A DNA stretch of 41,457 nt from an uncultured bacterium (GTDB lineage: Bacteria > Bacteroidota > Bacteroidia > Bacteroidales > Bacteroidaceae): assembly GCA_905215555.1 (NCBI GenBank), contig CAJMQU010000040.1, positions 1 to 41,457 on the forward strand, in the 5' to 3' direction. Shown here piece by piece: positions 17,901 through 25,739 of the stretch. The position numbers and the translations under genes were made by a program. Positions within the stretch are counted from its first letter, which is position 1. Every line of letters begins with the position of its first letter. Below the pieces are notes generated by a model. It ran no database searches and was not told where the DNA came from. It worked only from the letters and a program-made list of their open reading frames with translations.

Positions 17901-19326
17901 AATGACGGTTTTTGTCGTAGACACGCACTTTCTTATCCTTGTTTCCGGTCCAGATGTATCCGTTGCGGTCCTGATAGATGGCACGGACATTGCTTCCCGG
18001 AAACTCCGGGTCGTCCGGAGCAGCCGTGAGCAGGTGGAAGTGATTGGTATTGAAGGATATTTTTTCCAGTCCGTTGCCGTATGAACCGAGCCATAAATTC
18101 CCCTGCTTGTCGGTGAAGACAGTGGTGACTTTGTTGTCCGCACTCCAACCGGATTGCAGGGCGGGATTGTAGAACGGGCGGATGCGGTTGTTTTTCCGGT
18201 CGTACCAGGCAAAACCACCTCCGGAGGGGTGTAGCCATAGAGAGCCGTTCATATCTTCGTATACATACATCTCCGGGCGGGAGTCCACGATATCCTTTCC
18301 GTACTTATCTTGCAGGATGAAGTAATCAAACTGCCCGCTTTCAGGATTGAAATGGGTGACTCCTTTTGTGTTGAGGCGTATCCATGCTTCGCCATAGCTG
18401 TCGATGTATACTGCCTTGATTTGCTTGTCTTTGAGGGAAGGGGTACTGTAGTGCCGGTATTCCTTGTCCTTTTGTCCGTAAACGTAAAAACCGTCACGCT
18501 CCGTACCGATAAATAGTTTAGCATTCTTCAGCTGCCGGATAATCCGGATAGAGGAGGAAGTGGGAAATTCTTGTCTTGTAAATTGTCCGTTGTCCGGATG
18601 ATACTCATATACACATCCCTGTCCGGAAGTGAAGTAGAGGGTGTCATCATCTTCCAGCACATCATAAAATGGTTGCTTGTCGTTTTCGGGAGGGGCAACG
18701 AAGTAGGAGGCGAATTTCTCTTCACTACCGTTACGGTTCAATCTGTATAAACCGTTCTCGGTAAGAATCCACTGATTCCCCCGCTTATCCTGAAAGATAG
18801 AGTTAATCTTTTCCGAATAGGGAACCTGACGGGATTTAAAGAAATCCGTTACCTTCAACTCATGGGTTTCGGGATGGGTGGTGATATGGAGAAGCTCGTT
18901 CTGAATGGTGACGATCCATATATCTCCACATGGGAGAACGTGCATATCCAAGGATAGATAATTGTTGAAAGGGATGGCCTGGAACTGTTCGAGCCGCGGA
19001 TTGAAACGATAAACCTGGTGGTTGTAACTTTGCACCCAGATATATCCGTATTTGTCTTCCTTGATGTTGTCCAGACGGTTGTTGCTCAATCCGATACTGT
19101 CACCCGGATGGGCTTTGTAGTTCTTGAATGCATATCCGTCGAATTGGTAGAGCCCATCCCACGTAGCAAACCACATGAGCCCTTTATGATCTTGCAGAAT
19201 GCTCATGATGGTGTTTTGTGAGAGTCCGTCCTCTGAAGTGTATTGGGTGAAAGTATGCGGCAGTTGTCCGAAACAGAGAAGGGTGGTTACTACGTATAGG
19301 GCAAGGAATATTCCGATTCTTTTCAT
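14908..19326 (-). CDS. Hybrid two-component system sensor/regulator (HTCS1)
   Basis: 1472 residues from the ATG at 19326; an upstream GTG at 19359 would overlap the esterase B gene and precede a normal signal peptide, so it is rejected. Order: signal peptide, two seven-bladed reg_prop beta-propellers (about 25-800) as the periplasmic sensor, Y_Y_Y domain (about 815-890), one membrane helix (about 903-923), HisKA with H949 in ISHELRTPLT, HATPase with GIGLSLVKELID, receiver with D1256 in ISDVMMPEKDG, and a C-terminal AraC-type DNA-binding domain. Such proteins sense oligosaccharides directly and activate their PUL. It is transcribed with esterase B (20-base gap) and is paralogous to HTCS2 over its whole length. 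Confidence 0.95.
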   Translation of the reverse strand: MKRIGIFLALYVVTTLLCFGQLPHTFTQYTSEDGLSQNTIMSILQDHKGLMWFATWDGLYQFDGYAFKNYKAHPGDSIGLSNNRLDNIKEDKYGYIWVQSYNHQVYRFNPRLEQFQAIPFNNYLSLDMHVLPCGDIWIVTIQNELLHITTHPETHELKVTDFFKSRQVPYSEKINSIFQDKRGNQWILTENGLYRLNRNGSEEKFASYFVAPPENDKQPFYDVLEDDDTLYFTSGQGCVYEYHPDNGQFTRQEFPTSSSIRIIRQLKNAKLFIGTERDGFYVYGQKDKEYRHYSTPSLKDKQIKAVYIDSYGEAWIRLNTKGVTHFNPESGQFDYFILQDKYGKDIVDSRPEMYVYEDMNGSLWLHPSGGGFAWYDRKNNRIRPFYNPALQSGWSADNKVTTVFTDKQGNLWLGSYGNGLEKISFNTNHFHLLTAAPDDPEFPGSNVRAIYQDRNGYIWTGNKDKKVRVYDKNRHYIGILTTKGTIVPHSTDEIGNAYAIMQDHEGTVWIGTKGNGLFAAKPQNSPLSYHLTRYTAETNDIYSLSGNEIYSLYEDHRQRIWIATFEGGINYLERGNHQGSGRFINYRNRLKNYPISQCYRTRFITSDAQGNIWIGSATGLLMCPSDFNEPEEIKFRRYCRIPGDTNSLSNNDVHNIFFTKKGDMYVATFGGGLNKLLSLDGDRARFRAYTMKNGLPSDVLLSIQEDTHGNLWCATEKELCKLTPATDKIINYPSRTFPQRINFNEGVALRTASDYLMFNTVKGALYFLPDSINTSSYIPPIIFTRLQQAEKTVTPEEDGILTTHIDDTRLLTLPHDKNGFSIQFAALDMKYPDNISYSYKLEGFEKNWNDIGNQRTATYTNLPKGHYTLKVRSTNSDGIWVENTRTLEITVLPSFWETPWAYSLYVLFILLIIFTATYILFTIFRLKHKVFVEQEISDIKLRFFTNISHELRTPLTLIAGPIEQVLQHGKLNNEEREQLVLVERNTNRMLRLVNQILDFRKIQNKKMKMRVQQIDLIPFIRHIMENFHSLADEHQIDFGMSAQSSSLKIWADSDKLEKILFNLLSNAFKYTPQGKQIQVTVQEDGSDVNIAVEDQGIGIAENKQKSLFVRFENLVDKNLFNQASTGIGLSLVKELIDMHHGTISIRSKLGEGSCFTVRLPKGKEHFDQTVEFILSDYVIDDTATEHVGSQLSSFTGNEEENLNRERETILIVEDNRELRFFIRTIFAQYFNVIEAENGNSGLDKSKKYMPDIIISDVMMPEKDGIEMARELREEMTTSHIPIVMLTAKSTIESKIEGMELGVDDYITKPFSAAYLKARIFNLLEQRKKLQALYCASLLPSSTEQQPEETEKVTAPPLSPNDRKFMNKVMETIEKHLDNGDLTVEDIANEVNMSRSVFFKKLKTLTGLSPVEFLREIRMKRAAQLIETEEYNMAQIAYMVGLNDSHYFSKCFKQQYGMTPTEYKERWRQIRTR

Positions 19327-19346
19327 GTCAGTTTGCAGTTCAAGGG

Positions 19347-20501
19347 TTATTTTAGCCACTTATTGAAAAAGTCCAGTGTTTCCCGCTGCATCTCTTTACT
19401 GAAGAAATGCTTCTCTTCCCATATCTTCGTAACCAAACGGTCAGAGGCATTCTGACTTTGCCAGACGGACTGCATGATGCTGTATGCGTCTTTCACTCCC
19501 TCTACAGGAAATAGTTTGTCCCGTGTACCATTGAAGAATAAGGTGGGCTTGGGACACGCGATACTTGCCGCGTGCGGATAATCCAGATAACGGCGCAGGT
19601 TGGGCAATAACATGGAAAAGGCTGAACCGCCTTTATTCTGATTGTTCGTTAATGTCATCAGATATTCGGTGGTGTTCATCCAGCAGATGGAGGCGGAAGC
19701 CTTTATACAGTCGGTGATTGCTGAAAGCATCCAGGAACGGTATGCCCCCATTGAGAAGCCGAGGCAACCGACTTTGTTTTTATCAACGAACGGGAGTGAT
19801 ACCAGGAATTCGGCGCTTCGCACATCATCCATGTTGATGAAGGCTCCCCAGGAACTGCCCATTTGCAGGAAGTTGGAGGCCAAAGCCTGCTGCCCGTCAT
19901 AATCCACTCCTTCTTTCCGGCCCCGTTCTCCCCAGAACAGGGCATCGATGGATAGTACCACGTATCCGTGTTCGGCAAAATAATCTCCTGTATATTGTCC
20001 GTCGTAACAGCCTATGGCCCATTTATCGGCATCCTCCATTATCTCATGGGGTACTCCGAACGGGCGTACCATTTTCTCTTTACCGATGGAGAAATGGGCG
20101 CCATGGTCATGCAGCATGACAACGGCCGGAAAAGGGCCTTCACCATCCGGCACTAACAGGTATGCGGGAATCCTGCACCATTCTGATACATTGAACATTA
20201 TCTTCCGGGCTTCGTATCCTTTGCGTTGTTCTGTGGCAACCACTGTCATATCGTAATCGGCAGGGGCAGGAGGAAGAATCTGCATGCACTCCAATAAAAC
20301 TTCACGTGCTTGTGAACGCCATTTGCCGAACTTGCGGACAGGGGAATTTCCCCATGCCATCGGATAAGTGAGTTGCTGTTTCAACTGTTCGTAGAAAACG
20401 GGCATGTTTTTGATGACGCCATAAGAAACAGTATCTGTTTGGGCGATGGATGAGAGATGTCCGGAAAGGACTGCTAAGAGAATAATTGTAATGCGCTTCA
20501 T
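19347..20501 (-). CDS. Alpha/beta-hydrolase esterase B, paralogue of esterase A
   Basis: 384 residues with a signal peptide (about 1-20). The triad is S250 (GFSMG), D328 (GTRDKLFP) and H365 (EEKHFF), in the same order and nearly the same positions as esterase A. Long shared blocks include QLTYPMAWGNS, LVPDGEGPFPAVV and DYPHAASIACPKP. The His context differs (KHFF against PHDC), so substrate or leaving-group preference may differ. It is presumably periplasmic and acts on pectic esters, inferred from the neighbourhood. It is first in a leftward operon with HTCS1 and diverges from HTCS2 across an 82-base promoter region. Confidence 0.8.
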   Translation of the reverse strand: MKRITIILLAVLSGHLSSIAQTDTVSYGVIKNMPVFYEQLKQQLTYPMAWGNSPVRKFGKWRSQAREVLLECMQILPPAPADYDMTVVATEQRKGYEARKIMFNVSEWCRIPAYLLVPDGEGPFPAVVMLHDHGAHFSIGKEKMVRPFGVPHEIMEDADKWAIGCYDGQYTGDYFAEHGYVVLSIDALFWGERGRKEGVDYDGQQALASNFLQMGSSWGAFINMDDVRSAEFLVSLPFVDKNKVGCLGFSMGAYRSWMLSAITDCIKASASICWMNTTEYLMTLTNNQNKGGSAFSMLLPNLRRYLDYPHAASIACPKPTLFFNGTRDKLFPVEGVKDAYSIMQSVWQSQNASDRLVTKIWEEKHFFSKEMQRETLDFFNKWLK

Positions 20502-20525
20502 AGCTTGTGGTTGTTAAAATGCAAA

Positions 20526-20563
20526 CAAAGATACATGATTTTTATATGAATTGTGTATCTTTA
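20526..20563. promoter_or_regulatory. Symmetric divergent promoter for esterase B/HTCS1 and HTCS2
   Basis: On the - strand 20526-20533 reads TATCTTTG, an exact -7 element for esterase B. On the + strand 20556-20563 reads TATCTTTA, one mismatch from consensus, for HTCS2. The two lie in a perfect inverted repeat AAAGATACA...TGTATCTTT (20527-20535 with 20554-20562). Each -7 therefore lies about where the other promoter's -33 contacts would fall, so the promoters should compete or be controlled together. Confidence 0.55.
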
Positions 20564-20583
20564 CCGCATAGAATAGGCGTGCT

Positions 20584-23500
20584 ATGATGAAAAAAATCTT
20601 GTATCTAATAGTTGGTTTGGTATGTGCGGTGTCAATAAAAGCGCAATCGGATTGTTTTTTCACCCATTATTCGTCTGAAGACGGACTTTCCCAAAATACA
20701 ATAATGAGCATTCTTCAAGACCAAAAAGGGAATGTGTGGCTTGCTACGTGGGATGGCATTAATAAGTTCAACGGATATTCTTTCAAAACGTATAAGGCAA
20801 GACTCGATAATCGCCTTTTACTGAGCCATAACCGCGTGGACTATATGATCGAAGACAAATATGGTTTTCTCTGGTTGCAGACCTATGACAATCATGCCTA
20901 TCGTTTTGATCCCCGCACAGAAACGTTTGAGCGTGTGCCGGAGGAGAATGAAGATGGTTCCGCAGCCAACATAACAAAGATAAAAGTGCTTCCGGGAGGA
21001 ACCGTCTGGTTGCTGTCGGAAACGGAAGGGGTTGTCCGCGTGACGACTAATCCGCAAGATTATAGTCTGACGTCACAATGGTTTCCTCCTAAATCGGGAC
21101 AATTTGCTGCAACCCGCGTGTTTCATGTTTATGAGGATCGTTCGGGTAATGAATGGATATTGTCCGACAATGGATTAGGGATGCTGGCAGTTGGAGAGAA
21201 AACACCGGTGTTCTACTTCTCGGAAACCACAGAGCGGGAAAAGAAGGGGGGACAGGCTTTCTATTCTTGCCTGGAACATGATTCGGAGATATTTTTCGGT
21301 TCGGGCAACGGACGCGTATGGCGTTATCAGAAGGAGAGCGGACAGTTTTCGCTATTGAGTTTGAAGGCTGCTTCTCATGTTGTGTCCATCAATGATATAG
21401 ACGGGGAGGAAATGATATTTACGACTTCGAAAGATGGCTTCTTCGTCTGTAAGTTTAAGACGGAGGAGATGGAACATTTTCCGGCTTCCCGTTTTCCGAA
21501 TGGGGCTATTTATTCAGTCTATGTGGATAAGGCATCCGAAGTTTGGTTTGAGCAGCATACTCCAGGGTCAATCGTACATTTCAATCCCCGTACCAAAGTA
21601 CTGAAACGTGAAGAAATAGCCGTGGAACCTACCAGTACCGACCGTTCGCGTCCCGCATTCCATGCCCATGAAGACATCAACGGGGTATTGTGGGTGCACC
21701 CTTATGGTGGAGGTTTCTCTTACTTTGACCGCGAGAGCAACAGTTTACGTCCCTTTTATAATAGCCTATCAGGACTCAACTGGCGTTTCTCCAATAAAAT
21801 TCATACCGCTTTCTCTGACAGTCAGGGCAATTTATGGATGTGTACACATTCCAAAGGACTGGAGAAGGTTACATTCCGCCCGTCACAATTTCGGGTGATA
21901 ACCCCGGTGCCCCATGATTATGAATCGTTGAGTAATGAAGTGCGTGCTCTTTGCGAGGATGCAGACCGGAATTTGTGGGTAGGTCTGAAGGATGGCAAAC
22001 TGCGGGTGTATGACAAGAATCGTGTGAACAGGGGCTATCTGACAGCATCGGGTATTGTGTCGCAAAGCGGTATCCCAATGCGTGGCAATGTGTATTTCGT
22101 TTTGCAGGATAGCAAACATAACCTCTGGATTGCAACAAAAGGGGACGGACTGGTGAAAGCGGAAAAGACCCGGAACCCTTATCAGTACAAACTTACCCGT
22201 TACCAGCACCGGGAAGATGATATTTACAGCTTGAGCGATGATAATGTTTACTGTGTCTACGAGGATAGTCAGGGACGTATATGGATTGCTACCTTTGCCG
22301 GCGGCATAAACTATATGGCTGACAACCAGGATGGAAAGACGATTTTCGTCAATCATCGCAACAATCTGAAAGGCTATCCTATCGACTATTGTTCCAAAGC
22401 CCGTTTCATTACAGGGGATCATCAGGGACGTATCTGGATTGGAACTACCGTTGGTGCACTGATGATTGATGAGAACTTCAAGAATCCCGAAGATGTGAAG
22501 TTCCATCATTTTCTGCGCATTCCGGACAATGAACATAGCTTGGGCAACAACGATGTACATTGGATTGTATCTACTCAGAACAAGGAACTTTTCATTGCTA
22601 CTTTTGGCGGAGGACTGAATAAACTGATATCGCTTGATGAAGAGGGGAATGCTGCGTTCAAGTCCTATACGGTGTCTGATGGTCTTCCTTCAGATGTGTT
22701 GCTTTCTATACGGGAGGACAGGAACGGCAATCTGTGGCTGAGTTCGGAGAACGGCATAAGTAAGTTTGTTCCTTCCGAAGAGAAGTTTGAAAACTATGCC
22801 GATAAAGAAGTCTTCTTCCGGGCACGGTTCAGTGAGGCTGCTTCGGAATATACCGCATCGGGCAATATCCTCTTCGGAGCCAGTACGGGTATCTTTTATT
22901 TTAATCCCGACTCCATAAACAAGAGTAGTTATGTACCGCCGATTGTTTTCTCCAAACTGCTGATTGCTAATAAAGATGTATTGCCCGGACAGGGCTCTGT
23001 GCTGAGACAGGCTTTGGATGACACGAGCGAACTAGTGTTGTCACACAGAGAGAACATCTTCACCATAGAGTTTGCCGCACTCGATTATTCGGCACCTTCC
23101 GAAATTCAGTATGCTTATATTCTGGAGGGTTTCGAAAGGGACTGGAACTCTGTAGGAAAACAACGTGTCGCAACTTATACTAATCTGCCGAAAGGCCATT
23201 ATGTTTTTAAAGTCCGTTCGACCAATGGAGATGGAGTCTGGACTGAAAATACGCGCACGCTGGATATTGAGATTCTTCCTTCTTTTTGGGAAACTCCGTT
23301 CGCTTATTTCCTGTATGCGCTTTTCTTTATTATGATTATAGTAGCAGCGGTATATATTCTGTTTACGATTTATCGTTTGAAACATGAGGTGTCGGTAGAG
23401 CAACAGGTGACAGACATGAAATTGCGTTTCTTTACCGATATTTCTCACGAGTTGCGTACTCCGCTGACTTTGATTTCCGGACCGGTGGAGTATGTCCTGG

Positions 23501-25041
23501 AAAATACTAAACTTCCGGACGATGCCCGTGAGCAACTGCAGGTTGTGGAACGGAATACGAATCGTATGCTGAGGCTGATCAATCAGATATTGGACTTCCG
23601 GAAGATACAGAACCGGAAGATGAAAATGCAGGTGCAGCGCATTAATGTCGTTGCTTTCATCCGCAAGATAATGGAGAACTTTGAGTCTGTTGCCGAAGAA
23701 CATCAGATAGACTTCCTGTTCGAAACGGAAAAGGATGAATTATATCTTTGGGTGGATGTGGATAAGTTTGAAAAGATAGTATTCAATCTGCTTTCCAATG
23801 CCTTTAAGTACACTCCGAACGGGAAAATGATTACTGTTTTTATCCGTGAAGATGAGAAGACGGTTTCAGTGGGTGTGGAAGATCAGGGAATAGGCATTGC
23901 TGATAATAAGAAAAAGTCATTGTTTGTCCGTTTTGAGAATCTGGTAGATCGTAACCTGTTTAACCAGTCAAGTACCGGTATCGGTTTGTCTTTGGTAAAA
24001 GAACTGGTGGAGATGCACAAGGCGGCTATTACGGTTGACAGTAAACTGGGTGAAGGCAGTTGCTTTAAAGTTGATTTCCAGAGAGGGAAGGAGCATTATG
24101 ATGAAACGGTAGAATTTTTGCAGGATGATAATACTGTAGGTATGGAAGTTATAGAGCAGGTGGCTGATATTGCAAGTGAAGTGCCGCTTCAAGCGGAAGA
24201 GGAAAATACCTCGGGAGTAGAGAAAGAAGCTGCGGATTCCAAAGGAACCATGCTGCTTGTAGAAGACAACTCGGAGCTTCGCCTGTTTTTACGTAGTATC
24301 TTTGCGTCGGAATATAGGATTGTGGAAGCTGTGGATGGTATGCAAGGCTGGAGTAAAGCCTTGAAGTTTCTTCCGGATATCATTATCAGTGATGTTATGA
24401 TGCCTGAGAAAGATGGTATCGCCATGACCCGTGAACTGCGTGCAGACATGATTACCAGCCATATTCCTATTGTTTTGCTGACTGCCAAGACTTCCATTGA
24501 AAGCAAACTGGAAGGTCTGGAATATGGGGCTGACGATTATATAACCAAACCGTTTAGTGCCACTTATCTGAAGGCTCGCGTGAAAAATCTGCTTACCCAG
24601 CGTCAGAAGTTGCAGGGTATGTATCGCGATAACCTGATGACGGGGAATTCAGTTGTCGACTCTACGGCAAAAGTAGTGGAAGAGAAAGGGCCGGAGATGT
24701 CTCCAAATGACCGTAAGTTCATGGATAAATTGGTGGATTTGATGGAGAAGAATATGGATAACGGTGATTTGGTAGTGGATGATTTGGTGCAGGAACTGGC
24801 TGTCAGCCGCTCTGTATTTTTCAAGAAACTGAAAACTCTGACAGGGCTGGCTCCCATTGAGTTTATCAAGGAGATGCGCATAAACCGGGCCGTCCAATAT
24901 ATAGAAACCGGTGAGTACTCCATGACGCAGATTGCTTATATGGTAGGCATTAACGATCCGCGTTATTTCAGCAAATGCTTCAAGCAGAAGATGGGAATGA
25001 CGCCGACGGAATATAGAGATAAAGTGATGAAGAAGGAGTAG
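20584..25041 (+). CDS. Hybrid two-component system sensor/regulator (HTCS2)
   Basis: 1485 residues starting MMKKILYL. Signal peptide (about 1-20), two reg_prop beta-propellers, Y_Y_Y domain, membrane helix about 908-929, HisKA with H955 in ISHELRTPLT, HATPase with GIGLSLVKELVE, receiver with D1270 in ISDVMMPEKDG, and an AraC-type HTH over about the last 95 residues. All phosphotransfer residues are present, so it should be functional. It is strongly similar to HTCS1 from the first propeller repeat to the AraC domain. The AraC recognition region (SRSVFFKKLKTLTGL) is identical in the two, so they may recognise similar DNA while sensing different oligosaccharides. The KdgF cupin gene follows in the same direction after 116 bases. 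Confidence 0.95.
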   Translation: MMKKILYLIVGLVCAVSIKAQSDCFFTHYSSEDGLSQNTIMSILQDQKGNVWLATWDGINKFNGYSFKTYKARLDNRLLLSHNRVDYMIEDKYGFLWLQTYDNHAYRFDPRTETFERVPEENEDGSAANITKIKVLPGGTVWLLSETEGVVRVTTNPQDYSLTSQWFPPKSGQFAATRVFHVYEDRSGNEWILSDNGLGMLAVGEKTPVFYFSETTEREKKGGQAFYSCLEHDSEIFFGSGNGRVWRYQKESGQFSLLSLKAASHVVSINDIDGEEMIFTTSKDGFFVCKFKTEEMEHFPASRFPNGAIYSVYVDKASEVWFEQHTPGSIVHFNPRTKVLKREEIAVEPTSTDRSRPAFHAHEDINGVLWVHPYGGGFSYFDRESNSLRPFYNSLSGLNWRFSNKIHTAFSDSQGNLWMCTHSKGLEKVTFRPSQFRVITPVPHDYESLSNEVRALCEDADRNLWVGLKDGKLRVYDKNRVNRGYLTASGIVSQSGIPMRGNVYFVLQDSKHNLWIATKGDGLVKAEKTRNPYQYKLTRYQHREDDIYSLSDDNVYCVYEDSQGRIWIATFAGGINYMADNQDGKTIFVNHRNNLKGYPIDYCSKARFITGDHQGRIWIGTTVGALMIDENFKNPEDVKFHHFLRIPDNEHSLGNNDVHWIVSTQNKELFIATFGGGLNKLISLDEEGNAAFKSYTVSDGLPSDVLLSIREDRNGNLWLSSENGISKFVPSEEKFENYADKEVFFRARFSEAASEYTASGNILFGASTGIFYFNPDSINKSSYVPPIVFSKLLIANKDVLPGQGSVLRQALDDTSELVLSHRENIFTIEFAALDYSAPSEIQYAYILEGFERDWNSVGKQRVATYTNLPKGHYVFKVRSTNGDGVWTENTRTLDIEILPSFWETPFAYFLYALFFIMIIVAAVYILFTIYRLKHEVSVEQQVTDMKLRFFTDISHELRTPLTLISGPVEYVLENTKLPDDAREQLQVVERNTNRMLRLINQILDFRKIQNRKMKMQVQRINVVAFIRKIMENFESVAEEHQIDFLFETEKDELYLWVDVDKFEKIVFNLLSNAFKYTPNGKMITVFIREDEKTVSVGVEDQGIGIADNKKKSLFVRFENLVDRNLFNQSSTGIGLSLVKELVEMHKAAITVDSKLGEGSCFKVDFQRGKEHYDETVEFLQDDNTVGMEVIEQVADIASEVPLQAEEENTSGVEKEAADSKGTMLLVEDNSELRLFLRSIFASEYRIVEAVDGMQGWSKALKFLPDIIISDVMMPEKDGIAMTRELRADMITSHIPIVLLTAKTSIESKLEGLEYGADDYITKPFSATYLKARVKNLLTQRQKLQGMYRDNLMTGNSVVDSTAKVVEEKGPEMSPNDRKFMDKLVDLMEKNMDNGDLVVDDLVQELAVSRSVFFKKLKTLTGLAPIEFIKEMRINRAVQYIETGEYSMTQIAYMVGINDPRYFSKCFKQKMGMTPTEYRDKVMKKE

Positions 25042-25157
25042 ATAACTACTTCTATAATGTGAATTAATAAATGTTGCATGTGGCTTCTGCTTAATGCCCT
25101 TTTACAGGTGTGCAGGCACAGGGAACAGATGAAAACAATTTTAAATGTAAACAAAAC

Positions 25158-25505
25158 ATGGAAAGAACAGGAAGTGAACCGTTTGTGTTCAGTAAAGATG
25201 CACCTTGGGAGGACCTTGGTGGAGGTGTAAAACGCCAGATTCTGGGTTATGACGGTCAATTGATGATGGTGAAGGTGGTATTTGAAAAAGGTGCTGTAGG
25301 TGCTTCCCATCACCATTATCAAAGCCAATGTACATATGTGGCAAAAGGAAAGTTTGAATTTACTATTGATGGGGTAACCAAAGTGGTGTCTGAAGGTGAC
25401 TGTCTTTTTAAAACTCCGGATAAACTTCACGGATGTGTCTGTTTGGAGGCTGGGGTACTGATTGATACTTTTAGTCCCATGCGCCCCGATTTCCTGAAGA
25501 AGTGA
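25158..25505 (+). CDS. kdgF: KdgF-like cupin (unsaturated uronate linearisation)
   Basis: 115 residues, a single cupin barrel of KdgF size. The ATG at 25158 is preferred over an in-frame GTG at 25110, which would add an atypical tail. Metal-ligand pattern H51-x-H53-x3-Q57 in the first cupin motif and H91 in the second. D103 in the LIDTFSPMRPDF segment matches the conserved C-terminal catalytic Asp region of KdgF. KdgF converts the cyclic 4,5-unsaturated galacturonate released by GH105 or oligouronide lyases to linear 5-keto-4-deoxyuronate in the cytoplasm, feeding the KDG pathway. There is no signal peptide, as expected. A generic small cupin is the alternative. Confidence 0.8.
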   Translation: MERTGSEPFVFSKDAPWEDLGGGVKRQILGYDGQLMMVKVVFEKGAVGASHHHYQSQCTYVAKGKFEFTIDGVTKVVSEGDCLFKTPDKLHGCVCLEAGVLIDTFSPMRPDFLKK

Positions 25506-25676
25506 GTTTGGCGCGCACCAATTAGAAGGAGTGAGTGAAACTTCATGCGTAACTCTCAAGTATCTCCTGCTGATTACAGAGAAAACGCTTTGTTCATGTC
25601 TCTGAACTACGTATGTAGTAGAAATTATGAGGTACTTTGCTTTAGCGGGGCGTATTTTTTTAAGGATTTAAAGCAA

Positions 25677-25712
25677 AAGAAGCTGCTTCAATAGTTTGTG
25701 AAGCAGCTTCTT
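25677..25712. terminator. Terminator between kdgF and the SusCD2 operon
   Basis: A perfect 14-bp stem (25677-25690 with 25699-25712; arm AAGAAGCTGCTTCA) with an 8-base loop lies between the convergent kdgF-like gene and the DUF4957-type lipoprotein gene. T-rich sequence follows on the - strand side (CTTCTTTTGC), so it mainly ends the leftward operon, about 28 bases past its last stop codon. Confidence 0.8.
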
Positions 25713-25739
25713 GATGAAGAGTTATTTCTATAGTGTTTT

